DNA of 64,000 nucleotides from Pigmentiphaga sp. (GTDB lineage Bacteria > Pseudomonadota > Gammaproteobacteria > Burkholderiales > Burkholderiaceae_B): contig JALOAI010000010.1 in the NCBI GenBank assembly GCA_023228945.1, positions 1 through 64,000 of the forward strand, written 5' to 3'. The notes beneath the pieces are model-generated. The model worked only from the letters and a program-made list of their open reading frames with translations. It had not been told where the DNA came from and searched no databases. Position numbers and translations under genes: made by a program. Below are positions 38,274-46,489 of this stretch, piece by piece. The first letter of the stretch is position 1; each line of letters opens with the position of its first letter.

Positions 38274-39395
38274 ATGGATTTTTCGTTGGATGAAGATCAA
38301 GTGGCGCTGCGCGAGGCCGTGCGGCGTTATTGCGAGCGCAGCTACCCGCTGCAGGCGCGGGGCGACCCCGAAACGCCCGACCTGGCCCGAACCCATTGGC
38401 AAGGCCTGGCCGAGCTCGGCGTGCTGGGCATGCCGATCGCCGAGGAGTGGGGCGGCGGCGGACTCGGCGCCACCGAAGTGATGCTGGCCAGCCATGAGTT
38501 CGGCCGCGCTCTGGGCGGCGTGGGATTCGTGCCGGCCGTGGTGCTGTGCGGCCACCTGCTGGGGGCCGGCGGCGAGGCCCTGCGGCGGCGCTGGCTGTCG
38601 GCCCTGGCCGCGGGCGAATCCCGGGTGTCGTTCGCCTGTGGCGCGGCCGAGATGCGGGGCGATCTGACCCGCCCCGGCGTGGTGGCCAGCGCCGATGGCG
38701 ATGGCTTCTTGCTACGGGGCGAAAAAGCCTTTGTGCTCGAGCACGATGACTCCGACGCGGTGTTGCTGCTCGCCCGCACGGCGGGCCGGGATGGCGACGA
38801 GACCGGGTTGACGCTCTTCTTGCTGGAGCCGAACCAGGCGGGCATTGAACGGCACGTTTTTACGACTCTGGATGGTCGGCGCGCCATGCGCTTGGCCCTG
38901 GATGGGGTGGCGGCGCCAGCGCAGGCAGTGCTGGGCCGGCCGCACGAGGGCCACGCTCTGGCCCGCGAGGGCGTGGACCGAGCACTGGCGGCCTGGTGCA
39001 GCGAGGCTACCGGGGCAATCGAGGCTTTGTTCGATCAAACGCTGGAGTACATCAAGACGCGCCGGCAGTTCGGCTCGGCGCTGATCGGGTTCCAGGCGCT
39101 GCAGCACCGCATGGCCGATTTGCTCATGTCGCTGGAGCTTTCGCGCTCCATGGCTTGCGCCGCGGCGATGGCGGTCGAGGAGGCGCCCCCTGCCGAACGG
39201 CGGCGGATCGTCGACGCCGCCAAGGTTTTCATCGGCAAGGCGGGCCGGGAGGCCGGGCACTGTGCCATCCAGTTGCACGGTGGCATGGGCATGACAGACG
39301 AATGCCGGGTCGGCCATTACGTCAAGCGGCTGATGGTGCTCGACCAGTATTTCGGCAATGCCGCCGATCACCTGCGGCGGCTGGCGGCGATTTGA
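38274..39395 (+). CDS. Acyl-CoA dehydrogenase, subunit B of a probable pair
   Basis: Second acyl-CoA dehydrogenase-fold protein, 373 residues, with GAGGAG upstream. It shows YIKTRRQFGSALIGFQALQHRMADL and the C-terminal AIQLHGGMGMTDECRVGHYVKRL, the pattern of the partner half in heteromeric enzymes. The central SFACGAAEMRGDLTRP region departs from the canonical flavin-loop motif. This suggests that FAD and the catalytic base are divided between the two gene products, as in ChsE1-ChsE2-type enzymes. That division is an inference from pattern and gene adjacency. Confidence 0.91.
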   Translation: MDFSLDEDQVALREAVRRYCERSYPLQARGDPETPDLARTHWQGLAELGVLGMPIAEEWGGGGLGATEVMLASHEFGRALGGVGFVPAVVLCGHLLGAGGEALRRRWLSALAAGESRVSFACGAAEMRGDLTRPGVVASADGDGFLLRGEKAFVLEHDDSDAVLLLARTAGRDGDETGLTLFLLEPNQAGIERHVFTTLDGRRAMRLALDGVAAPAQAVLGRPHEGHALAREGVDRALAAWCSEATGAIEALFDQTLEYIKTRRQFGSALIGFQALQHRMADLLMSLELSRSMACAAAMAVEEAPPAERRRIVDAAKVFIGKAGREAGHCAIQLHGGMGMTDECRVGHYVKRLMVLDQYFGNAADHLRRLAAI

Positions 39396-39463
39396 ACGGC
39401 CGATGCCGTCGGGCCATCCGCCGGCCGGCCACCCTATCCACATAAAGCAAAGAGGTGACTTCC

Positions 39464-40438
39464 ATGAACTTATTGTCGAACCTGAAGGCGGCTGTGGCCG
39501 CCCTGGCCTTGTGCGCGGGCGGAGCGGCCGTCGCGCAGAGCGGTCCGATCTCGGTACTTGTTGGTTTTCCGCCAGGGGGGTCGACCGATCTGGTGGCGCG
39601 CGTAGTGGGCGAGTCACTCAGCCAGGAGCTGAAGCGGCCGGTGGTGGTGGAGAATCGTCCGGGTGCGGGCGGCCGCGTGGCGGCGATGGCGCTCAAAAAT
39701 AGCAAACCCGATGGCAGCACCTATCTGGTAATGCCCAATGCTTCGGCGGTGTTCAACCATTTGCTGTATTCGACGGACACCCTGGGCTACGACGTGCTGA
39801 CCGACATGATGCCGGTGGCGGTGTTCGTCAGCGGGCCGATCGGACTGGCGGTGAATGCCGGTCTTGGCGTCGACAGCGTGGAAGAGTACGTGGCCTGGAT
39901 CCGCAAGAACGGCGGCACGGGCTTCTTCGGCTCCGCGGGCCAGGGCGGCCAGACCCACTTCTCGGGGCTGGCTTTCGGCAAGGCGGCGGACGTGCCCATG
40001 ACGGTGGTGCCCTATCGGGGGAACGGACCGATGGTGACCGACCTGATCGGCGGCCAGGTGCCGGCGGGGGTTTCGGTGGTCGTGGATTTGCTGCCGCACA
40101 TTGCTTCCGGCAAACTCAAGCTTCTTGCGATTTTCGGCGAAGAGCGTTCGCCGCTGGTGCCGGATGTGCCCACCATGCGCGAGGCGGGCGTCGACGTCGT
40201 GGCCGGGGATGCCTGGACGGGTATGTGGGCCAAGGCCGGGACGCCTGAAGCCGACCTCCAGCGCATGCGGGCGGCCGTGGCGCGAACTCTCGCCAAACCC
40301 GAAGTGCAAGAAACATTCCGCAAAGCCAGTCTCGTGCCCGGTACGCTGGCCGGCGCCGAGATGCAGGCCAAGCTGAATAGCGAGCTCGAATTCTGGGCGC
40401 CGATCATTAAAGAGTCGGGATTCAAGCCCGAGCAGTGA
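39464..40438 (+). CDS. Bug/TctC-family periplasmic solute-binding receptor
   Basis: Second Bug receptor in the window, 324 residues. A Sec signal peptide (LKAAVAALALCAGGAAVAQ) is followed by SVLVGFPPGGSTDLVARVV and VENRPGAGGRVAAMALKNSKPDGSTYL, the two family signatures. The ATG at 39464 follows AGAGGTG. It lies between acyl-CoA dehydrogenase and thiolase genes in the plus arm and probably captures the pathway's carboxylate substrate, but no membrane partner is encoded nearby. It has diverged well from the receptor at 25642-26712. Confidence 0.93.
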   Translation: MNLLSNLKAAVAALALCAGGAAVAQSGPISVLVGFPPGGSTDLVARVVGESLSQELKRPVVVENRPGAGGRVAAMALKNSKPDGSTYLVMPNASAVFNHLLYSTDTLGYDVLTDMMPVAVFVSGPIGLAVNAGLGVDSVEEYVAWIRKNGGTGFFGSAGQGGQTHFSGLAFGKAADVPMTVVPYRGNGPMVTDLIGGQVPAGVSVVVDLLPHIASGKLKLLAIFGEERSPLVPDVPTMREAGVDVVAGDAWTGMWAKAGTPEADLQRMRAAVARTLAKPEVQETFRKASLVPGTLAGAEMQAKLNSELEFWAPIIKESGFKPEQ

Positions 40439-40570
40439 TCGGCAACCCCGGTGGCGTCCGCCGCCGAGGCTGCCCAGTCCGCAACCGCCGGCAGCCCCCG
40501 TCCGTTCAAGGGCAGCCGGCAAGCGGGAGGATTCCTACCGGGAGCCTCCCCAACCCATAAGGAAGGTGTG

Positions 40571-41734
40571 ATGAGTCTGGATGGCAAAGCCTATATCGTG
40601 GGAGCCTACGAGCACCCCACGCGCAAAGCGGACGACTTGACGGTGGCCCGCCTGCATGCCGATGTCGCCAAAGGGGCGCTCGAGGATGCCGGTCTGACCA
40701 AAGACGATATCGACGGCTACTTTTGCGCCGGCGATGCGCCGGGGCTGGGAGCCACCAGCATGGTGGAATACATGGGCCTGAAGGTACGGCACGTGGATTC
40801 CACCGAATGCGGTGGTTCGGCACCCATCCTGCACGTGGCGCACGCCGCCGAGGCGATCGCCGCCGGGCGCTGCAACATTGCGCTGGTCACCCTGGCGGGC
40901 CGCCCCCGCGCGGCCGGCGCCATCCTGCGGCTGCAGCCTCCCAATCCCGACGCCCCCGACGTGGCTTTCGAGGGGCCGTTCGGCCCCACCACACAGAATA
41001 TGTACGCGATGGTGGCTCGCCGCCACATGCACGAGTTCGGTACCACCAGCGAGCAATTGGCGTGGATCAAGGTGGCGGCGTCGCATCATGCCCAGCACAA
41101 TCCACATGCCATGCTGCCCAAGGTGGTCACCGTCGAAGAGGTGCTGAGCTCGCCCATGGTGGCCGATCCCTTGCACCGCCTCGATTGCTGCGTCATGAGC
41201 GACGGCGGCGGCGCACTGATCGTGGCGCGGCCCGAGATCGCTCGCTCGCTCAAGCGGCCGCTGGTAAAGGTCCGGGCGGCGGCCGAAGCCCAGAAGGATT
41301 CGCGTGGCGGCCGGGTCGATCTCACGTACTCGGCGGCGGCGTTCTCGGGGCCGGAGGCTTTCGCGGCGGCCGGCTTGACGCCAGCCGACATCAAATACGC
41401 CTCTTTATACGATAGCTTCACCATTACCGTGCTCATGCAGCTCGAAGACCTCGGTTTCTGCCGCAAGGGCGAGGGCGGCCGCTTCGTGGCCGACGGCAAC
41501 CTGATCTCCGGCGTGGGACGGATGCCCTTCAACACCGATGGCGGCGGCCTGTGCAACAACCACCCGGCCAACCGGGGGGGCATGACCAAAGTCATCGAGG
41601 CCGTGCGCCAGCTGCGCGGCGAAGCCCATCCGGCCGTGCAAGTGGCCAACTGCGACATCGCATTGGCCAACGGCATCGGCGGCTCGCTGGCCTCCCGCCA
41701 TACCGCCGGCACCCTGATTCTTGAACGCGAGTAA
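40571..41734 (+). CDS. SCP2/lipid-transfer-type thiolase, probable retro-aldolase partner of DUF35
   Basis: Non-canonical thiolase of 387 residues. The catalytic-cysteine position is occupied by Cys80 in STECGGSAP. The C-terminal half has SLYDSFTITVLMQLEDLGFC, TDGGGLCNNHPANRGG with the active-site His, and NGIGGSLASRHTAG. This pattern is that of SCP2-like thiolases, such as Ltp2, that bind a DUF35 protein and perform retro-aldol cleavage of a 3-hydroxyacyl-CoA rather than thiolysis. A DUF35 gene follows after 3 bases. Plain thiolytic activity cannot be excluded because the cysteine is kept. Confidence 0.9.
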   Translation: MSLDGKAYIVGAYEHPTRKADDLTVARLHADVAKGALEDAGLTKDDIDGYFCAGDAPGLGATSMVEYMGLKVRHVDSTECGGSAPILHVAHAAEAIAAGRCNIALVTLAGRPRAAGAILRLQPPNPDAPDVAFEGPFGPTTQNMYAMVARRHMHEFGTTSEQLAWIKVAASHHAQHNPHAMLPKVVTVEEVLSSPMVADPLHRLDCCVMSDGGGALIVARPEIARSLKRPLVKVRAAAEAQKDSRGGRVDLTYSAAAFSGPEAFAAAGLTPADIKYASLYDSFTITVLMQLEDLGFCRKGEGGRFVADGNLISGVGRMPFNTDGGGLCNNHPANRGGMTKVIEAVRQLRGEAHPAVQVANCDIALANGIGGSLASRHTAGTLILERE

Positions 41735-41737
41735 GCC

Positions 41738-42133
41738 ATGACCACCGTAGAACGCAAGATTCCCGCTCCGCTCACCCTGCCCGATACCCAGCCTTACTGG
41801 GACGCCGCCAACGAAGGGCGGCTGATGATCAAACGTTGCGACGATTGCGGCGAGCCGCATCACTATCCGCGCGATGTTTGCCCCTTCTGCATGAGTACCC
41901 GCACGAGCTGGCTCGCCTGCAGCGGCAAGGGCACGGTGTATTCCTACAGCACCATGCGCCGTGGCGACCTGGCCTACACGCTGGCCTACGTCACGCTGGA
42001 AGAAGGGCCGACCATGATGACCAACCTGGTCGACTGCGATCCGGCATCGCTCGGCGTGGGCCAGGCGGTGCGCGCCGTTTTCAAGCCCGCCGAGAACGGC
42101 CAGGCCGTCCCGATGTTCACCCCGGCTCAGTAG
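41738..42133 (+). CDS. DUF35 zinc-ribbon/OB-fold protein
   Basis: Small acyl-CoA-binding partner protein of 131 residues. A zinc ribbon with Cys34, Cys37, Cys48 and Cys51 (IKRCDDCG and VCPFCMS) is followed by an OB-fold with GKGTVYSYSTMRRG. Such proteins pair with SCP2-type thiolases and are needed for aldolase activity in steroid side-chain degradation. Placement 3 bases after the thiolase gene supports a complex of the two products. It lies 8 bases upstream of the CoA-transferase gene. Confidence 0.92.
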   Translation: MTTVERKIPAPLTLPDTQPYWDAANEGRLMIKRCDDCGEPHHYPRDVCPFCMSTRTSWLACSGKGTVYSYSTMRRGDLAYTLAYVTLEEGPTMMTNLVDCDPASLGVGQAVRAVFKPAENGQAVPMFTPAQ

Positions 42134-42141
42134 GTTTCTCC

Positions 42142-43359
42142 ATGTCCGATGCCTTGCTTGCGGCTTCCTCCCGTTCCGGGCCGCTGTCGCGTTTCCTCGT
42201 GATCGATGCCTCCCGCGTGCGCGCCGGCCCCACCGCGGTGCGCTTGTTTGCCGATCTTGGCGCGCGCGTGATCAAGATCGATATCCCGCGGGGGGCACCC
42301 GGCGGCGACGACATGATCGGGGGTCCCAATCATGATCGTCCCGACTACGAGAACCTGCATCGCAACAAAGAAAGTCTCACGCTCAACCTGAAAACTCCCG
42401 AGGGAGTCGCCATCCTGGAGCGTCTGGTGCGCCAGGGCGACGTGTTCATCGAAAACTACCGGCCCGACGTCAAGCACCGGCTGGGCATTGCCTACGAAGA
42501 CCTGCGGCGGATCAATCCCCGCCTGGTCTATGCCAGTATTTCGGGCTTCGGCCAGGACGGCCCCTATAGCCGGCGGCCGGGTTTCGACTCCATCGCGCAA
42601 GGCATGGGCGGCTTGATGTCGGTCACCGGCAAGCCGGGCGAGGAGCCCATGCGGGTGGGGATCCCGATCGCCGATCTCTGTGCCGGCCATTTTTGCGCCA
42701 TGGGCATTCTGGCCGCGCTGCTCGAGCGCGACGCCACCGGTGAAGGGCAATGGGTGCAGACATCCTTGCTCGAGGCCCAGATCGCCATGCTCGATTTCCA
42801 GGCGGCGCAGTGGCTGATCGGCGGCAAAGTCCCCGAGTCCCAGGGCAACGAGCATCCCCTGACCGTGCCCACCGGCGTGTTCCGCACGCGCGACGGCTAC
42901 CTCAACATCGCCGCCATCGGCCAGACCATGTGGCAGCGGCTGTGCGAGGCGCTGGAGATGCCGCATTTGCCGCATGAGCCGGGCTTTGGCTCCGATCCCG
43001 AACGGGTGAGCAACCGGGAGCGGGTGAACGCCGCGGTGCAAACGGTGCTGCTCGAGCGCACGACGGCGGAGTGGACCGAACGCCTGCTGGCGGCGGGCGT
43101 GCCGTGCGGGCCGATTCACCGCATCGATGAGGTTTTTGCCGATCCCCAGGTACAGCACCTGGGCATGCGCTGGCCCATGCCGCATCCGGTACTGGGCGAG
43201 GTGGCGGTGGTGGGCCAGCCCATGCGTTTCTCGGCCCATCCGCGCGAGACGCCGCCGGCGCCGGCGCCCGGGCAGGGCCAGCATACCGACACCGTGCTGC
43301 GCGAGTTGGGTTATTCCGACGCGCAGATTTCCGATCTCAGGGCCAGGCACGTGGTATAG
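42142..43359 (+). CDS. CaiB/BaiF family (class III) CoA-transferase
   Basis: Transfers CoA between carboxylates. The 405 residues have the N-terminal LVIDASRVRAGPTAVRLFADLGARVIKID pattern. The catalytic Asp region is NKESLTLNLKTPEGVAILERLV and VFIENYRPDV, followed by GFGQDGPYSRRPGFDSIAQGMGG. The usual second-half signature GEGQWVQTSLLEAQIAMLDFQA is present. It probably recycles CoA onto the incoming acid, as an alternative or supplement to the acyl-CoA synthetase at the head of the operon. Confidence 0.93.
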   Translation: MSDALLAASSRSGPLSRFLVIDASRVRAGPTAVRLFADLGARVIKIDIPRGAPGGDDMIGGPNHDRPDYENLHRNKESLTLNLKTPEGVAILERLVRQGDVFIENYRPDVKHRLGIAYEDLRRINPRLVYASISGFGQDGPYSRRPGFDSIAQGMGGLMSVTGKPGEEPMRVGIPIADLCAGHFCAMGILAALLERDATGEGQWVQTSLLEAQIAMLDFQAAQWLIGGKVPESQGNEHPLTVPTGVFRTRDGYLNIAAIGQTMWQRLCEALEMPHLPHEPGFGSDPERVSNRERVNAAVQTVLLERTTAEWTERLLAAGVPCGPIHRIDEVFADPQVQHLGMRWPMPHPVLGEVAVVGQPMRFSAHPRETPPAPAPGQGQHTDTVLRELGYSDAQISDLRARHVV

Positions 43360-43391
43360 CGGCCGGCGTCCGAATTCTTCAGGAGTGTTCC

Positions 43392-44390
43392 ATGGCACGC
43401 ATCGTCGCCGCATTCGGTTCGTCGCACAGCATCATGCTGACCTCCACGCGCGAGAACTGGCAGCATGATTTCGTCGAAGCCGATCAGCGCAATCCATTCT
43501 TGTTCGATCGCGAAGGCAAGCCGCTGACGTACGACGACCTGCTCGCCAAGGCGCCGGCCGATTCGGCCAGCCGCGTCACGCCGGAACGCATGGGCGAGCG
43601 CTACGATCGTGCCGAGGCGGCCATTGCCGCGCTGCGTGAGCGCATCCGCGCGGCGCGGCTCGACGTCTTGTTCATCGTCGGCGACGACCAGACCGAATTG
43701 TTCCGCTTGTCCAACATGCCGGCGTTGGCCGTGTATTACGGCAAGACCATCCGCAACACCGCCGCGCGGACCACGCCCGGCGATCCATGGGTGAAAACGG
43801 CGCGCATGCGCCGCCACGAGCCCGACGGCGACCGCGAGTATCCGGTTGACTCGGAGTTTGCCGAATGGTTGGTGCGCGCGCTGTGCGACCGCGAGTTCGA
43901 CGTGGCCGCGATGAGCCACCTGGAGCCCGGACAATTCGAGGGCCACGCGTTCCAGTTCGTTCACCGCCGCTATCTCGACGGCTTCGAGCTGCCGGTCGTG
44001 CCCATCATTCTGAATACCTTCGATCCGCCCAACCAGCCCACGCCGCGCCGTTGCGTACGATTGGGGGAACATTTGCGCGAGCTGATCGCCGCTTATCCGC
44101 ACGACTTGCGCGTCGGCCTGATCGCTTCCGGCGGCTTGAGCCATTTCGTGGTCGACGAAGAACTCGACCGCGGCGTGATCGATGCCATCCGGCGCAAGGA
44201 CCACGAGTGGCTGGCCAACTTGAGCCCCGACCGGCTCAAGGCCGGCAGCTCGGAGATCCGCAACTGGCTGACGGTGGCCGCCGCGGCCCGCGACCTCGAT
44301 CTCGAACACGTCGATTACATCCCCGGCTATCGCACCCCCGCGCTGAGCGGCACGGGCCTGTGCTTTGCCTCCTGGAAACCCTTGCCTTGA
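43392..44390 (+). CDS. LigB-type (class III) extradiol ring-cleavage dioxygenase family protein
   Basis: Protein of 332 residues with the fold of the protocatechuate 4,5-dioxygenase beta subunit. The metal and acid/base histidines appear in AAFGSSHSIMLTST at the start, in LFIVGDDQTELF, in FQFVHRR and in IASGGLSHFVVDEE, all LigB landmarks. The C-terminal LDLEHVDYIPGYRTPALSGTGLCFASW is like gallate and PCA dioxygenase relatives. It is followed by three RraA-type aldolases, which would act after ring cleavage. Whether it opens a ring here or has another role is not settled by sequence. Confidence 0.88.
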   Translation: MARIVAAFGSSHSIMLTSTRENWQHDFVEADQRNPFLFDREGKPLTYDDLLAKAPADSASRVTPERMGERYDRAEAAIAALRERIRAARLDVLFIVGDDQTELFRLSNMPALAVYYGKTIRNTAARTTPGDPWVKTARMRRHEPDGDREYPVDSEFAEWLVRALCDREFDVAAMSHLEPGQFEGHAFQFVHRRYLDGFELPVVPIILNTFDPPNQPTPRRCVRLGEHLRELIAAYPHDLRVGLIASGGLSHFVVDEELDRGVIDAIRRKDHEWLANLSPDRLKAGSSEIRNWLTVAAAARDLDLEHVDYIPGYRTPALSGTGLCFASWKPLP

Positions 44391-44398
44391 GCCCGATC

Positions 44399-45067
44399 AT
44401 GTCTTCTTCCGCTTCCCGTTCGGTGGTGCAGCGCCTGCGCCGCCTCGATGTGTGCGCCGTCTCCGACGCGCTCGACAAACTGGGCCTGGGCGGCCAGGTG
44501 ACCGAACTGCGCCAACTGGCCGGCCAGGCGCGCATCGCCGGCCGGATCGTGACCGTCAAGCTCGGTACCGGCGAGCCGCCGCCGGGGCCACCGCGCCATC
44601 TGGGATGTACCGCGATCGAGATGAGCGGGCCCGACGACGTCATCGTGGTGGAACAGCGCACGGGCATCGAGGCCGGCAGCTGGGGCGGCCTGCTCACGCT
44701 GGGCGCCCGCATGCGCGGCGTGGCCGGGGTGGTGGCCGACGGACCGGTGCGCGACATCGACGAAGCGCGGGCCTATGATTTTCCGGTGTTCGGGCGCGCG
44801 CTCACTTCGCTTACCGCACGTGGCCGGGTGGTCGAGAAAGGCACCCAGGTGCCGATCCAGGTGGGGCAGGTGGAGGTACAGCCGGGCGACTACGTGATCG
44901 CCGACAACAGCGCGGTGGTATTTCTGGCAGCCGGCCAGGTGGCACGAGTGCTGGAGGCGGCCGAAGCCATCGCGGCGCGCGAGGCCGCGATGGCCAAGGC
45001 CATCCTCGCCGGCACGCCGATCGGCGACGTGATGAGCGGCAGCTACGAAAACATGTTGGATCATTGA
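44399..45067 (+). CDS. RraA/HMG-aldolase family protein, first of three
   Basis: Member of the RraA-like superfamily, which includes the RNase E inhibitor RraA and class II pyruvate aldolases (HMG/CHA aldolase). The 222 residues carry the aldolase Arg-Asp pair in GVAGVVADGPVRDIDEARAYDFPVFGRA. The C-terminus GDYVIADNSAVVFLAAGQV is also of the family. The presence of VRD argues for aldolase or decarboxylase chemistry. It begins 8 bases after the LigB-type gene. The central part, with a Pro/Gly-rich stretch (GTGEPPPGPPRHLG), differs from the two following paralogues. Confidence 0.88.
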   Translation: MSSSASRSVVQRLRRLDVCAVSDALDKLGLGGQVTELRQLAGQARIAGRIVTVKLGTGEPPPGPPRHLGCTAIEMSGPDDVIVVEQRTGIEAGSWGGLLTLGARMRGVAGVVADGPVRDIDEARAYDFPVFGRALTSLTARGRVVEKGTQVPIQVGQVEVQPGDYVIADNSAVVFLAAGQVARVLEAAEAIAAREAAMAKAILAGTPIGDVMSGSYENMLDH

Positions 45068-45077
45068 GGAGTTCGCC

Positions 45078-45743
45078 ATGCAAGCCAAACCGGACGACAA
45101 CGTCGCTCGCGCCTCCAGCCTGGATACCGCCAGCCTGAGCGATGCGATGGACAAGCTCGGCATCAACGGGCAGTGCTATCGCATTCAGCCGCGAAGTACC
45201 GACTTCCGCATGGCGGGCCGTGCCTATACCTTGCTCTACGGCCCCGCCGCCAAGCCGGCCGGCACGGTGGGCGATTTCATCGACGACGTGCCGCCCGGCA
45301 GCGTGCTCGTGCTCGACAACGGCGGCCGCGACAATGCCACGGTGTGGGGCGACATCCTCACCGAGATCGCCCATCGGCGCGGCATGGCGGGCACGGTGAT
45401 CGACGGCATCTGCCGCGACGTCGCCATGTGTCTCAAGCTGGGCTACCCGGTCTATTCGCGTGGCCACTGGATGCGCACCGGCAAAGACCGCGTGCAGGTG
45501 GAGGCCACCAATGTACCCGTGAACATCGGCGACGTCCGTGTGCAGCCGGGCGACCTTTTGCGCGGCGATGCCGACGGAGTCGTGGTGCTGCCACGCGAGC
45601 ACGAGGATGCTATTCTGGACTTGGCCGAAACCATCGAAAACGCCGAGAATCGCATCCGCGAAGCGGTGCGGGGCGGCCAGCGGCTGGACGAAGCCCGCGC
45701 CGCGTTTCGCTACCACCAACTGCAGTCACGGGAGGAAGGTTGA
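45078..45743 (+). CDS. RraA/HMG-aldolase family protein, second of three
   Basis: Paralogue of 221 residues. It has SLSDAMDKLGINGQC at the N-terminus. The active-site loop is GMAGTVIDGICRDVAMCLKLGYPVYSRG, with Arg and Asp present, and GDLLRGDADGVVVLPREHED lies near the end. It is closest in pattern to dimethylmenaquinone methyltransferase-like/RraA-type proteins commonly found in carboxylate catabolism. It is 10 bases downstream of the first and directly abuts the third (TGA then ATG). Three different members suggest distinct substrates or a hetero-oligomer. Confidence 0.88.
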   Translation: MQAKPDDNVARASSLDTASLSDAMDKLGINGQCYRIQPRSTDFRMAGRAYTLLYGPAAKPAGTVGDFIDDVPPGSVLVLDNGGRDNATVWGDILTEIAHRRGMAGTVIDGICRDVAMCLKLGYPVYSRGHWMRTGKDRVQVEATNVPVNIGDVRVQPGDLLRGDADGVVVLPREHEDAILDLAETIENAENRIREAVRGGQRLDEARAAFRYHQLQSREEG

Positions 45744-46424
45744 ATGAGTGCTCAATCCAGCGGCAAGGTGGATCCCCGCCTTACCACCAGGCTCGACGTG
45801 CCGCGGTTGCCTGAGGCCCTGCTTGCCAGGGCCGCCGCCCTGCCGGCTTCGACCCTGCACGAGGCGGCGGGCAAGATCGGCGTACTGCCGCCGGCGATCC
45901 AAGGCATATCCTCCAGTTTCCGGGTCTGCGGCCCGGCGCTTACCGTTCACTCGCCACCCGGCGATAATCTTTGGCTGCATCGTGCCCTGGCCATCGCGCA
46001 GCCAGGCGATGTCATGGTGGTCTATACCAGTGGCGTTCATGAGCACGGCTATTGGGGAGAAATCATGGCCACCGCCGCCCAGGCCTGCGGCCTGGCGGGC
46101 CTGGTGATCGACGCCTGCGTGCGCGACGTGACCCTGCTGCAAGAAATGGGCTTCCCGGTGTTCGCGCGCGGTGCCTGCATGCGAGGCACGGGCAAAGACT
46201 TCGGCGCCACGGGGTTCATCAACCACCCGGTACTGATGGGCGACGTCAGCGTGTCGGCGGGCGACCTGATCGTGGGCGATGCCGACGGCGTGGTGGCGAT
46301 TCCCCACGCCCAGGTGGCGACGGTGCTCGATGCCGCGGCCGCGCGCGAGGCCAAAGAGGCGGCGATCATGGCCAAGCTGCGCGCCGGAGGGGTGACCACC
46401 TTATCCCTGTACGGTTGGGATTAA
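45744..46424 (+). CDS. RraA-family, 4-carboxy-4-hydroxy-2-oxoadipate/HMG aldolase-like, third of three
   Basis: Paralogue of 226 residues that looks most like LigK/ProA class II pyruvate aldolases: TLHEAAGKIGVLPPAIQ near 36, the central GDVMVVYTSGVHEHGYWGEIMATAAQACGLAG, the loop DACVRDVTLLQEMGFPVFARG and GDLIVGDADGVVAIP. Such enzymes cleave 4-hydroxy-4-methyl- or 4-carboxy-4-hydroxy-2-oxoadipate to pyruvate, the end of the PCA 4,5-cleavage route. That fits the adjacent LigB-type gene. It is the last gene of the plus arm. Confidence 0.9.
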   Translation: MSAQSSGKVDPRLTTRLDVPRLPEALLARAAALPASTLHEAAGKIGVLPPAIQGISSSFRVCGPALTVHSPPGDNLWLHRALAIAQPGDVMVVYTSGVHEHGYWGEIMATAAQACGLAGLVIDACVRDVTLLQEMGFPVFARGACMRGTGKDFGATGFINHPVLMGDVSVSAGDLIVGDADGVVAIPHAQVATVLDAAAAREAKEAAIMAKLRAGGVTTLSLYGWD

Positions 46425-46489
46425 GCGGCGGAGGGGCCAAACTCCCTTCGGCGCTGGAGGCTGGAGGCGTTCCTGGGCGAAGCCTCGTT

